A stretch of 64,000 bases of DNA, from contig JADWQD010000009.1 in assembly GCA_016110215.1 (NCBI GenBank), positions 1,490,093 through 1,554,092 on the forward strand, given 5' to 3'. Of this stretch, positions 44,278 to 54,135 are shown piece by piece. The number at the start of each line of letters is the position of its first letter. Within the stretch, counting starts at the first letter, position 1. A model generated the notes under the pieces. It searched no databases. It was not told where the DNA came from and saw only the letters and a program-made list of their open reading frames with translations. The translations under genes were made by a program, and so were the position numbers. Origin of the DNA: Capronia americana. Its lineage: Eukaryota > Ascomycota > Eurotiomycetes > Chaetothyriales > Herpotrichiellaceae.

Positions 44278-44829
44278 GTTACAATGAATTGTACGGAGCA
44301 CAGCCAGAAGGGAAATTTAACCACTTTGATCAAGGTCAAGGTTGTGGGACGGACTGTGAATGTCAGTGTTAGTGTCAGTGTCAATATACGGATCACTTTT
44401 TTCATCTTCTTCATCTTCGAATCATCTATTCGTATCGCCTATTATTCCCGTCCATGGATGGACCCCGGTCACTTACGGAGTACAGTGTGCACAAGTCGAG
44501 TTGATCGACCCATCCTGGGAGGGTTACCGATACAGGAATTACCAAGAACGGCCCAACCCACACGACACCCGCACCCACACCCCACATACTATACTGTACC
44601 GAGTATGAGTACATCATTCATTACTTTTTTTTGTTCAGAGGTACGGCCCTGATTGGTGGACCGATGGGACATGCACACTCCCGTGCGCAATATACTTGTA
44701 TACGAGTATGGGTATATGCTTCTCCAGTGGTTCATTCGCCCTCGAGTCGGAATATACGAGGATGGTATTTTGGTTCCACATTATTTCATTCACGCTCGAG
44801 TCGGAATATACGAGAATGGCGATTTGGTC
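44278..44829. other. Convergent intergenic region with tandem repeat
   Basis: The 3' flanks of the 263-aa gene and the leftward transcription factor. The right third is occupied by a 54-base tandem repeat that runs into the transcription-factor coding end. No gene is seen. Confidence 0.65.
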
Positions 44830-44862
44830 CTACCTCGCCTCATTTACGCTCGAGTCGGACCT
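44731..44862. repeat. 54-base tandem repeat at the 3' end of the regulator gene
   Basis: CTCGAGTCGG recurs at 44741, 44795 and 44849, exactly 54 bases apart. The first two copies extend to CTCGAGTCGGAATATACGAG. The sequence around each core is also similar (TTCATT/TTTCATTCACG/CATTTACG before it). The third copy covers the last codons (SDSSVNEAR) and stop of the transcription factor on the minus strand. Confidence 0.85.
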
Positions 44863-47800
44863 GAAAAAGTCGGCAATCGCCTTGAGCGCCTCGCAATAGT
44901 CCGACCCCTCCCATTTCGCCACCTCGTCGAGTAAATGAGCATACGTCAGGATGACCTTCCTTGCCGCCTGTTCGCCGCCGCCAGCAGCGTCCACGGCGCC
45001 GAAAGACACGGGACCTCCATTCCGGATGAAGCGTTTCGCGGCAGAACAGTGTCCGACTTGAGGCGCCGTCGCCGTCGCCATCGCTATTGCTGCGCCGAAG
45101 CCTTCCGTCCCGATCTCGGCCCAGTCGATCTTCTGCAACAATTCCAATTTCGGTTTCGGTTGCGCCGAGGACGAGATGACCGCCTGGTCCTGGTTTTGGT
45201 CCCGGTCCCGGTCCGAGGAGAGTGGCGATGGTGTCGCTTTGAATACGTAAAAGGCCAGCACGAGCGCGGCCGTGAAGATCAGATGCTCGTGCAGAAGCAA
45301 GGCCGGCTCGGAAAGTCGAGACTGTGAGAGGATCCAGAAGATTTGCGACGCGTGCAATGCCGCCCTTCGCGCCGCTGGCGATGTGGCCCACGCGGAGATA
45401 TTGGAGAGAGCGCTCTGCGCGGAGGTGGCGCCCTTGCAGCCCAGCGCGAGTTCGAACTGGTCCATATCCACCGTCGTGGACATGCAGAGACTGTTCCAGA
45501 GGAGCAGGACGTGCTGGTGCTGGTGCTGGTGCTGCTGGTCTTGTTGATCGAAGTAGTCCCTGTGGCTGCTGGGGATCGCGGCCAATAGGGGAGCAATGTT
45601 CTTTGCATGGTCATCCAGCGCGTATCGCTCGACCGGTGCACACGGCTGCGTCTCACCACTGTTGTCGAGCTGGCCTGGATACAGTCTATGACGGGCTACG
45701 GAATGCTGGATAGAGATGGCAGCTAGCAATGCTTGGAGGCCCATGCTGCCGAGCATGCCTGACGACGTCGACGACGACAGCATCGACATCCTCTGCAGTG
45801 TCATCCGCGGCATTGCGATGATCGGCGCGTTGGCTTCCACCTCGTGCGCAAACGTCGCCGCGTCGGGAGCCTCAAACAAGGACGATTTGCAGGGAGAAAT
45901 GATCTCGAGCTTGTCCAGCTCGAGCACTCCCGCCGTGCCCCAGAGGCTGGCGTATGTGGCGTCGATGATGAGGAGACATGTGATCATCCTGTCGGGCCTC
46001 AGGTCAGCTCTGTGAACGGCCCTCAAAAAGACTACACCGACCTCTTGACGGATTCTACTCGCGCCCACGGCTTCCACAGGCGTTGCAGGTCCGAGGCTGG
46101 ACCCATCAGATCGAGGTTGAGCTCTTTGCCATCACAGGCCGCAAATAATCCATGCTTTTCTGAAACCTAAGGTAAAGTCAGATGCAAGGGACACTTTGAA
46201 CGTGGATGCTCTAGACGCACATGTAGAGTCTCAATGCAGAGCATGTGAGCTTCGTTTTCATCGAGTCGTCGCTTCAGGCCTGGTTAAGAAGATTTGGAAA
46301 ACCATATGGTCAAAATGGCCGTTACTTACTGAGATGCAAAGAGCAAGATTGAGGACAAGCAATGAGGCAGCGACGGCCGTAATGAGCTCGTAAGGTGGAC
46401 GCTTGCCGAGGGCTTGGGATGTGAGCTCCAGTCGGCAAGAATGTACAAGTTTCTTCAAGACCACCGGTCAGCGGGGAGACGTATGAGGAATCACAAAGAG
46501 CACTTCGACTTACTGTCCACTCGTTGCGGACAAAGTCTCTGGACCCTCTGGGATCCAGTGACGACAGTCCAATCAGACACATGGGGAAAAGCACCGCGCT
46601 TGGTGCTGTCCTTGCATCGAAGGTCGCCTGGTGGACAAACGGCATGGACGGATGAAAGCGTTGGAAATACAGGTCGAGACTCATGTCCAACATCTCAACC
46701 GAAGGGAAATGAGCTTCGTCTGTCGTCGACGTCGAACTCTGGGGAGTGTTGTTGCTGGTCCCGTCGACTGGTGTGGCGTAGAGCGACTCCTCTTTGCCAA
46801 AGATTTGATGGCTGTCTTGCAGGAGCCTCTCCCTGCAGTTGACATCCATATTCCACCTGGAGCCAGTTGGGGTGCTCCGCCCGGGACTTTGGCTGGGAGA
46901 TTCTGTGCTACCATGACACAGGATGTTGTCCGCCGGATGTTGGAGAGCGGTCTGCCAGAGTCTGCGTATGAGCCGAATGGGCCGAACCAGTTTTGTTGGC
47001 CATGCCTTCTGAACGCGACTGAGCCTGTCTGCGGATAGGCCGTTGTTAGACAGTCGATCCTGGCACGACATGTTCTCTTCACTGGGAGTAGGAAGGGACG
47101 CCACGATGCCATCCAACTTCGGCAGGTTGATGATGGTAGACTCGAGCCAGAGCAAGTCCGGGGCATTGTAAGTCTGCGTGAAATCAATGTCTTCCGGACC
47201 AAAGCCCGTCAGTTCCGTGTCCATCACGCCGCTCATGTCCATCTCCTCCGGATAAGGAGAGGTATTAGGGATTATAAAATACTGCTGGCCGGGAGTAGGG
47301 TCCATAGGGTTGGCTTCGGGGTGGATGTAGCCGGAGGTCTCGTCGTTCTGCACCGGCATGCCATGGTGATTCTCTGATAACCGGCACGGTTCAATGGTAT
47401 CATGGTCGAGTGCCAACGCTCCCGCAGGATGAATGAAATGGCCGTTGTCTTTGAACTGAACGTTCGACACATCGGCGCTCACAGCCGTGGCTGGTTCTTG
47501 GCTTCTTCCTCGATTGTCTTTTCCAACAGCCGGGCCCAGGATTGGAGATTTCCAGGTCAGTGAAATATCACCTGGTCTGTTCTCGAGCCGTACGTTGGAA
47601 CGCATTGAAGGAGTTGGAGGAGCCATTGTCGATCGTGGACCGCCATCCGTCGAGGGAATGACGCGGACACCTTCGACCCTGGCTGTTGACTGCTCTATGA
47701 GCCTTCCTGACGTGAAGTTCATCCCATTGACTGCTGAGGACCGACATTGGGTTTGAGCTGGTGTAAGGGCCGGATCAGGCGACTCTGAGGCTCGACGATG

Positions 47801-48170
47801 TTCCTGAGCATGTGAGGAAGGGACCACGGGTTCGATTAGCATGCCCTCTGGACCATTTTCGGCGATCGGATGGTGATTTCGGATATGCCTGGCCAATACA
47901 TCGCTGTCATGTCACAATCAGCATTGGGGCCTTGACTCATACATGCGCAGTGCATACCTTCGAGCATATCTCCGGCCACAGGATGCACACTTGAATGGCT
48001 TCTCGCCCGTGTCTATTATGAGGCACTGGTCAGCGAGGAAGCTGGTAGACGATACGTCCGGGAGATCTAAGCTTACGCCACCTTTGATGTCGCCGCAAGT
48101 GCTCCAGCTTTGAGAAAGTCCGCTCACAATACGCGCATCTCTTCCATGTGGTTTGCAAAGTGTCTGTCAT
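44830..48170 (-). CDS. C2H2 zinc-finger / fungal_trans transcription factor
   Basis: Six exons: 48077-48170, 47958-48012, 46514-47903, 46330-46452, 46042-46166 and 44830-45988, all in phase, giving 981 aa. Two C2H2 fingers at the N-terminus: CAYCERTFSKLEHLRRHQRW, joined by the linker HTGEKPF to CASCGRRYARSDVLARHIRNHH (split here for length). This arrangement with EHLRRH and RSDVLARH helices is ADR1-like and predicts G-rich binding sites. A disordered middle of about 350 residues precedes the fungal-specific transcription factor domain (LYFQRFHPSMPFVHQATFD, GKRPPYELITAVAASLLV, LQRLWKPWARVESVKR). A Gln/His repeat (QQDQQHQHQHQH) lies in the C-terminal half. It borders maleylacetate reductase, so it is the best candidate for the cluster's regulator. 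Confidence 0.88.
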
Positions 48171-48533
48171 TTTCACTGATCTCGTCTAGCGGCCAGGTGA
48201 CAACGTCTTCTTTTGCTGGTGCGCAGCATGTAGTGAATGTCCCAAGCACTTCGCGCAAATCAATTGCAGCCATCTTTGTGTGCAGTGACTTTGCCAATGT
48301 CCGCACTCATGCTGTAGGAAAACCAGCGCCGGGGCCTGGATCCTGCACACTGCACCCGAGAAGTACTCGTGAGGGCACCTAAAGGGGGCACCGGGGGCAG
48401 CCGAGTGGCCGACCGCGATCGGCTCCACGCCTGGGAAGCCCGGAGCTGTGGGGGTTTCACGCCTGGAAAGTCCGGGGCGGTGGGGTTCCCCTCCATCCTC
48501 GCCGAACCACGTCAACCAAGTTCCCGCCATCCT
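48171..48533. promoter_or_regulatory. Promoter region of the transcription factor, G-rich
   Basis: Lies between the 3' end of maleylacetate reductase and the start of the regulator, both leftward. It is rich in G runs on the + strand and contains a duplicated 32-base unit (48426-48489). Confidence 0.6.
48426..48489. repeat. Two imperfect 32-base direct repeats
   Basis: The units start CACGCCTGGGAAGCCCGGAG and CACGCCTGGAAAGTCCGGGG, at 48426 and 48458. Each continues with a GTGGGG core. They sit upstream of the transcription factor start codon and could be autoregulatory sites. Confidence 0.75.
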
Positions 48534-49778
48534 TCACTCAGCCACCATGTTCAGGATTTCCAACACCTGATCCTTCTCTGTGATCGGAAAGGCGTTTGTC
48601 TTGATCCACAAGTCATGCAGGCTGTTTACCGCGAGCAGATCGAACTTGTCTCTGCCCACGTTGACGGCACTGAGGGACCGGGGCATGTCAAGTTCTCGGA
48701 TCACAATGTCGAGGATGTCGCCCAGATCCAAGGATTTCGCATCCCGACCTCTGGCGTTGACCGCGGCTTGGACAGGTGCTAGGCTCAACAACAGGTCTCG
48801 GACCATAGCTTGCCGGGCATTGTTGGCTCCTTTGGCGGCGTTGAACTTGCAGACTGCAGGCAGTAGGATACAGCTGGTCTCGCCGTGTCCCACCCCCAAA
48901 GGCCCCAATTGGTGTCCGATTGCATGGCTTGCACCCAATGGCGTCCCTGTAGAAACAGCTTGCATTGCCCGAACCACCCCGAGCTGGCAGAGGTACCGGC
49001 CCTCGGTGTCATCGGGATTGGCTTTTGATCTTAGCAGTCCACGAACCAGCATTTCCAGTCCCCGGCACGCTGCAGCAGCCCCTTCGGGTGTACTCTGCAG
49101 GCTGCACACTGTCTCGACGCAGTGGTCAATCGATCTGACTCCCGTGCTCAACCATACCCATTGGGGGGTGGTTTTGACCAGCTCGGGGTCAAGAATAACC
49201 AGTTCGGGATCGACGCCAGGCTCAAACGTCCTTTTCGCTCGTGTGGTCAAGGTCTCCGTTGCGCCTGCGATGGCTTGGTATTCTCCTCCGGAGAGAGAAG
49301 TCGGGATGCAAATCAATGGGATCGTTGGTTTTATGATGTGCCCGCGACGAGCCGCGTTGTATGAGTGGCCACCCCATAAGGTGCCTATGGCCTCCTCATC
49401 CCACGCCGAGTTGGCAATGGCAAACCGGACCATTTTGGCGGCATCCGTGATACTACCTGCCCCCAAGGTGACGAAGCAGTCGACATTAAGTTCTCTCGCA
49501 TCGTCGATGACTTCCACAACTTCGGAAATGGGTGTATGCGGGCTTATGCCGACGCGGTAGCCGGCCACGCGGCCGCCCAAGGCTCGTTTCAATCTTTCTA
49601 GGCAGTCTGTTTGCTTCGATAAAGACCGGGACGCCAAAATAAAGACCCGAGTAGCCTGAAAAGTATGTTCGACGTGCTTAGCGCATGCTTCTTCAAAGGG
49701 CAGCCCCGAACTGATCTTCGGAGTGGGTTTATTGTCAAAGGCAGGTCGGCACTGCTCTTCTCCTGGAATGAAGCTCAT
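48534..49778 (-). CDS. Maleylacetate reductase (iron-containing ADH family)
   Basis: A single exon of 414 aa. The N-terminal Rossmann-like half carries VTLGAGSITDAAK (about residues 105-117), the NAD(P)-binding GGGSxxDxxK equivalent, followed by PLICIPTSLSGGE. The helical half has the metal/active-site region GASHAIGHQLGPLGVGHGE. The order and the SGGE phrase fit maleylacetate reductases, which reduce maleylacetate to 3-oxoadipate with NAD(P)H, the second step of the hydroxyquinol branch. Iron-containing alcohol dehydrogenase is the broader family. Its neighbours (intradiol dioxygenase, CoA-transferase, thiolase) support the specific call. Cytosolic. It is transcribed away from the thiolase through a shared 377-base promoter with a perfect palindrome. 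Confidence 0.88.
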   Translation of the reverse strand: MSFIPGEEQCRPAFDNKPTPKISSGLPFEEACAKHVEHTFQATRVFILASRSLSKQTDCLERLKRALGGRVAGYRVGISPHTPISEVVEVIDDARELNVDCFVTLGAGSITDAAKMVRFAIANSAWDEEAIGTLWGGHSYNAARRGHIIKPTIPLICIPTSLSGGEYQAIAGATETLTTRAKRTFEPGVDPELVILDPELVKTTPQWVWLSTGVRSIDHCVETVCSLQSTPEGAAAACRGLEMLVRGLLRSKANPDDTEGRYLCQLGVVRAMQAVSTGTPLGASHAIGHQLGPLGVGHGETSCILLPAVCKFNAAKGANNARQAMVRDLLLSLAPVQAAVNARGRDAKSLDLGDILDIVIRELDMPRSLSAVNVGRDKFDLLAVNSLHDLWIKTNAFPITEKDQVLEILNMVAE

Positions 49779-50155
49779 TTCGCCTTTATGAATGTTCTAA
49801 GTCAAGGATGAAGCAGCAATATCAGGCCCGGATTCTAAAATGGGGGATTGGAAGAATAATTCGGCGAAAGGAACCAATTGACAAGGTAGGGTTCCCTCTT
49901 TTTGGCCGGTCAACTGGTGTCCGGAATTGTGGAATGATGGGGCATCGAAGCGATGCCTCGACAACCCACTTACCTCCCTAAAGGGGCAACCACTCGTGTT
50001 ACTCTATCTGCATTTCTACTCGTACATCGTTACGTCCCCACATCTGATTGCTGTTGCTCCCAGTATGGCACGAGGACGCCTCGGTGCCGTCCCTCGGTCA
50101 TGCTGGGATCGTCTTCTTAGCACAGCCTTGTGAAGTTCTCAACAGGCTCTACAGA
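49779..50155. promoter_or_regulatory. Divergent promoter of maleylacetate reductase and thiolase
   Basis: The shared control region of two cluster genes that start outward. It contains a perfect inverted repeat at 49941-49957. The genes are likely co-induced. Confidence 0.65.
49941..49957. promoter_or_regulatory. Perfect inverted repeat GGCATCG-aag-CGATGCC
   Basis: Seven-base arms with a three-base spacer in the middle of the divergent promoter, about 160 bases from the reductase start and 200 from the thiolase start. This is the shape of a dimeric operator. Which protein binds is unknown. Confidence 0.45.
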
Positions 50156-51540
50156 ATGGCGTCGCCTGCAAGACTTCTCGGAAGGCTCGCCACCAAATCA
50201 CCAAATGATATCGTGCTGCTTTCTACTGTACGAAGTCCGATCACAAGGGCTTTCAAAGGCGGTTTCAAGGATGCCTGGCCAGAAGATATTCTCATGCCGG
50301 TACGACAATCCCACTGCTTTACGACAGACCCTAACTGACACAGAGATAGGTGATGAGAGCGGCGGTGACACGCGCTGGCATTCAACCTGGCGACGTCCAG
50401 GATGTGCTCATCGGCAATGTCCTGGCGGAGCTTGGATTTGCGAAGACTGGTCGAATGGCTTTGAATCACGCAGGCTTTCCGGTGACTACCACGTTTCACA
50501 CTGTCAACAGACAATGCTCGAGCAGCTTGCAGGCCATTACCCATATCTCGCACGCGATTCTAGCCGGACAAATCGACGTCGGGCTTGCAGGAGGTGTTGA
50601 AAGTATGACACGAAACTATGGAAGTCGAGGTGTTCCAGTGGATGTGTCTCCGTCACTTAAAAATTCCGATGTCAAAAGCGCGAGAGACTGCCTGATGCCT
50701 ATGGGGATTACCTCGGAGAATGTGGCTACCAGATGCGATGTATCCCGAAGAGACCAGGACGAATTCGCCCTCTTGAGCCATACACGAGCGCTAGAAGCCC
50801 AGCAATCGGGCAAGTTCTCCTCGGAGATCATTCCCGTTGAATGGACCAGAACCGACGATGTGACAGGCGCACAAACGACGCTCAGGGTTGAACGAGATGA
50901 TACCATCAGACCGGGCGTCACCCTCGAGAAACTCGCAAAGCTCAAACCCGCCTTCTCGGATGACGGCAGAAGCACAGCTGGAAACTCGTAGGTCCATCGA
51001 TCGCGGCCATCTCGAATTTTTTTCAGCTTACACACCGCAGGTCACAGATATCGGACGGAGCCTCCTCGTGTATCCTTGCACGTCGATCTTGGGCAGAACA
51101 CCGTGGTATCAAACCGATAGGGCGCTTCCTCGGCACGACGGTCGCTGGCTGCGAACCGGATGAAATGGGCCTTGGTCCCATCTATGCAATTCCGGCGCTT
51201 TACAAGTTCACCGGAATCGCCCAGAAAGACGTCGATATTTTCGAGATTAACGAGGCATTTGCTAGCCAGACTCTCGCTTGTCTTCGGGCGCTGGGCATCG
51301 GTGTGGAAAAGGTAAACCCCAGGGGCGGTGCAATTGCCTTGGGCCATCCAACTGGGGCGACGGGCGTACGGCAGACCGCGACATTATTTGCCCAGCTAGA
51401 ACAAGAGGACAAGGAGTTTGGCATTGTGAGCATGTGCGCCAGGTAAGAGAGAATGTGCAGAGTACGAAACCGGGTTCGATCGCTGACTGTTATCCTCCAG
51501 CACTGGCCATGGAGTGGCGGCACTGTTTCAGAGGGAATAG
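50156..51540 (+). CDS. 3-oxoacyl-CoA (probably 3-oxoadipyl-CoA) thiolase
   Basis: Four exons: 50156-50299, 50350-50987, 51041-51442 and 51501-51540, giving 407 aa, the normal thiolase length. All three active-site blocks are intact: nucleophilic Cys in NRQCSSSLQA, His in GGAIALGHPTGATG, and the second Cys in MCASTGHG, the last block created by the final splice (GCCAG|CACT). Conserved LNVAGNSSQISDG-type and DIFEINEAFASQ phrases are present. Thiolases cleave 3-oxoacyl-CoA with CoA; in this cluster the natural substrate is 3-oxoadipyl-CoA, giving succinyl-CoA and acetyl-CoA. The N-terminal segment (ASPARLLGRLATKS) is basic and could target mitochondria or peroxisomes. The C-terminus (FQRE) has no PTS1. 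Family certain, substrate inferred from context. Confidence 0.9.
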
Positions 51541-51752
51541 AATCGCGGTATTCCTGCTCGAAAGGATGATAACAGCATCATATTGATCAGGCAGGAAGAG
51601 GCAGGGAAGTCGAAACGCCATACATGAGAGAAGTGCTATTAGCGTCGGTAATCCCAAAAAACTTGGGTCTTGCATATTTGTCAAGCTTCTCGAGCGATAT
51701 AGAGCATTCTTCATAGAGCTGCCTCGCCTTGTATCCATTCTGCAAGACCCAT

Positions 51753-52470
51753 TTACAACCCGGGTACCAACACCCTCTCCTCCGCCGGCACGAAACTCTT
51801 GTCCGGGTTCGGTGGTGCCGTGGGTGTGCCGAACACCAACTGACCTTTCAACCTCCAACCCGCGGGGACCTTCCACTCTTCGACGATCTTCTGGTCGATC
51901 CAAGGATTGAAGTGCTGGAGATTACATCCCAACCCCTCCAGCTCCAACGCCGTCCATAAATTGAACGTATTCATCGCGTTCGTATGTTCCGACCACTGCG
52001 GGAAATAGCTACTGTAGCGCGCGAACTTCTGCTGCAGCTGATGCGTCGCGTTCTGATCTTCGTAAAGGAGAATCTTCCCCCATCAGTCAGTACATAATGA
52101 TTGCCCTCGCTTTATACTCCACCCAGTAGCTTTCGAAAACCATTGGCAATCACGGCTCGGGGAAAAGGTGAAGGGGAGCTCTCACCGTTCCGTATGCATC
52201 CCTTCGTTGATCCAACTTCTTCTCATCCGCGGGCCAGTCACTGGTCGCGTCGACTGCTTTGACGCAATCCTTGGCTATCTCCCAGAGTTTCCTGTGGTCG
52301 TTGCCGAACAGGACGACGAACCGCGTCGACTGCGAATTGAGCGAACTCGGCGTGTGAAGGATCACTTCCTTGGCGATCCGGATGATTTCGACGTCCGGGA
52401 TGGGCGATTTCGCCTCGAGGGCGTAGTAGGTCCGACGCGACTTGATGGCGGCGAGGAATTGGTCGGCCAT
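51753..52470 (-). CDS. Nitroreductase-family oxidoreductase (FRM2/HBN1-like)
   Basis: Two exons: 52186-52470 and 51753-52073. The intron starts GTGAGA and ends GGAAG. Product 201 aa, typical of the small FMN nitroreductases FRM2/HBN1. The start AIKSRRTYYALEAKSPIPD is the conserved phosphate-binding RRTYY region, followed by HTPSSLNSQSTRFVVLFG, LLYEDQNATHQLQQ, the WSEHTNAMNTFNLWTALE helix, and NLQHFNPWIDQKI then PTAPPNPDKSFVP. The family reduces nitro compounds or quinones using NAD(P)H. In this cluster a likely job is reducing hydroxybenzoquinone back to hydroxyquinol or dealing with a nitro-aromatic substrate; that is inference. No targeting signal. Confidence 0.85.
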
Positions 52471-53052
52471 GTTAATTACTTGTATGGTTGATTGATTCGT
52501 CCCGTGCGTTGGAGACCCGTGTATGTATTCAGTCGAACGACTCGTGTCCTACTTGATTATTCCACAGTATGCAGATTCAACAATACATGTAAAAAAGAGC
52601 ACGGACTCCCATCCCCCACATGGAGAGGCCGTTTGGGGTAACCTGTTCCTGGGCGTTACCAATCTCGGAGATGGATATGTCAAGGATGGGCAATTCCATG
52701 TTTATGGTCCTGAGTGCTATTACCTTGGGACAGTGGGATTTCCGCATCAGGTGGCAAGACACTTTCTCCGGGAAAGATTTGGTATGCAGTTATCAGTGCT
52801 GTTTGGTACTAATATGAACGAGTAGTATTTGCATGTCATGAACAGCCAGTGTTTGCATGGCTCTCTATAGAGGACACAGTCATCACTTGCACGCTCGGCT
52901 TTGGTCTGCGTATATTTCCCAAATGCTCGACTTTTGCTGAAAGACCAGATCAACAAGCCGTGCAAAAGCGTATTGAATACAGCCATCCCAACTCTTGCAG
53001 CCCGGAACAGAATATATCAACATCAACAGCTAATGACTTGACGTCCGATGCA
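52471..53052. promoter_or_regulatory. Intergenic region with an unassigned 100-codon frame
   Basis: The promoter of the nitroreductase (leftward) and the 3' flank of the dioxygenase (also leftward). A + strand ATG frame of 100 codons lies at 52523-52825 (listed separately). Confidence 0.5.
52523..52825 (+). CDS. Hypothetical 100-aa protein
   Basis: An ATG-started frame reading as moderately protein-like (GEAVWGNLFLGVTNLGDGYV, then FHVYGPECYYLGTVGFPHQV). No family is recognised, and there is no signal peptide or splice pattern. It overlaps the nitroreductase promoter. It may be a chance frame. Confidence 0.2.
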   Translation: MYSVERLVSYLIIPQYADSTIHVKKSTDSHPPHGEAVWGNLFLGVTNLGDGYVKDGQFHVYGPECYYLGTVGFPHQVARHFLRERFGMQLSVLFGTNMNE

Positions 53053-54135
53053 TCATAATTGGCTCTTCAATTCCCGGGCTCCTTGGACTTCCGCCAAAAT
53101 GAAATCATGCTCGAGCAACCAGAACCCTTCTGTTTCGTTGCCGTCCTCGACACGGACAAATGTCTTCGTATTGTACATTTTGGCTTCTTCCTTATCTTCG
53201 ACCCACTCAATGTCTTTGACCAAGCTGCTTTTCGTGCCGAATACTGGATCTCGGAATATTCTAGGGCTCGTCCGGTCGTACAGTGCCGTGTTGAGTCTTT
53301 CATACGAAGGGTGACTGATTAGAAAGTGCTGTTTGTTTTGTTAATTAGCGCTGTGAAAATTAATAGATAGGTGAAAAAAGCAGATACACTCACCACATGA
53401 GCTGGTCGGTAGGCCTGTCGATTCAACAGATCCAGAACAATTCCAACAGGGCCGTCGAAAGGCACTGGGTAGTCAACCGGGCGGACGCCATTGATGAAGA
53501 ACCGTCCCTCGCTATCGGTGTAGAATTTCCCACGACAATCCGGCCCCCCTGTTTCGGGGTCCTGCATGTCGTACTTTCCATTGCCGTTGGTTTCCCAGAT
53601 ATCTAGCAGTGCGCCGCTGATGGGCTCTCCGTCCCTGTTCTTAACGGTTCCGCGGATGAGCATAGATTGGCCGGCACCGACAGACGAGATACTGTCTCCG
53701 TGATTGAACTCGAGCGATTCATTATGGAACGGTCCCAGAACAGACGACTCGGTGCAGCCGGGTAATTGCCGACTGTTGATTTGGTCCACCAAGGCAGATA
53801 TCCCGAGCACGTCTGACAGGAGGATAAACTCCTGTCTCTCGGGATGGCAGGCTTGTCCGACCTGGGAACGGTCAGCCTTAGAATGAACGGATCCGTCCGT
53901 TGGACATCCCCACCTGTGTCAAGAACTCCCACGCGGCTTCCCATTCATGCCGTTGAATAGCTGTCTCGCGAATAAAGTCGTGCGAATGCCGAATCAGTCT
54001 GCTGAAGATGAACTTGACTCTTTCGTTGTCGATGTTGGAGGAGACTTTGATGACGTGGGCGGTAAGATCATCCACGTCGAGGTCTCCAAAACTCACGGGA
54101 TTCGACCCTGTAATATCGTTGACACTGGGCGACAT
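53053..54135 (-). CDS. Intradiol ring-cleavage (hydroxyquinol 1,2-) dioxygenase
   Basis: Three exons: 53914-54135, 53394-53861 and 53053-53328, all in phase 0, giving 321 aa. The N-terminal helical dimerisation domain (IFSRLIRHSHDFIRETAIQR, WEFLTQVGQACHPERQEFIL) is of the catechol/hydroxyquinol class. The catalytic beta domain has LPGCTESSVLGPFH, RGTVKNRDGEPISGALLDIW and all four iron(III) ligands: Tyr in NGKYDMQ, Tyr in VDYPVPFDGPVG, and two His in RPAHVHF. The last intron falls between the two His codons. It cleaves an ortho-dihydroxy ring between the hydroxyls; beside a maleylacetate reductase the expected substrate is hydroxyquinol (1,2,4-trihydroxybenzene), giving maleylacetate. Catechol activity cannot be excluded. 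Cytosolic. Confidence 0.92.

Noticed and set aside
46008..46043. A 32-nt intron in the transcription factor between 46041 and 46010
   Set aside because: Too short for this genome. Using the later CGACAG acceptor gives a 53-nt intron with a CTGAC branch site and keeps the frame.
48580..49560. 326-codon plus-strand open frame opposite maleylacetate reductase
   Set aside because: The reductase strand has all family motifs. The opposite frame is Ser/Pro/Thr-rich with no motif.
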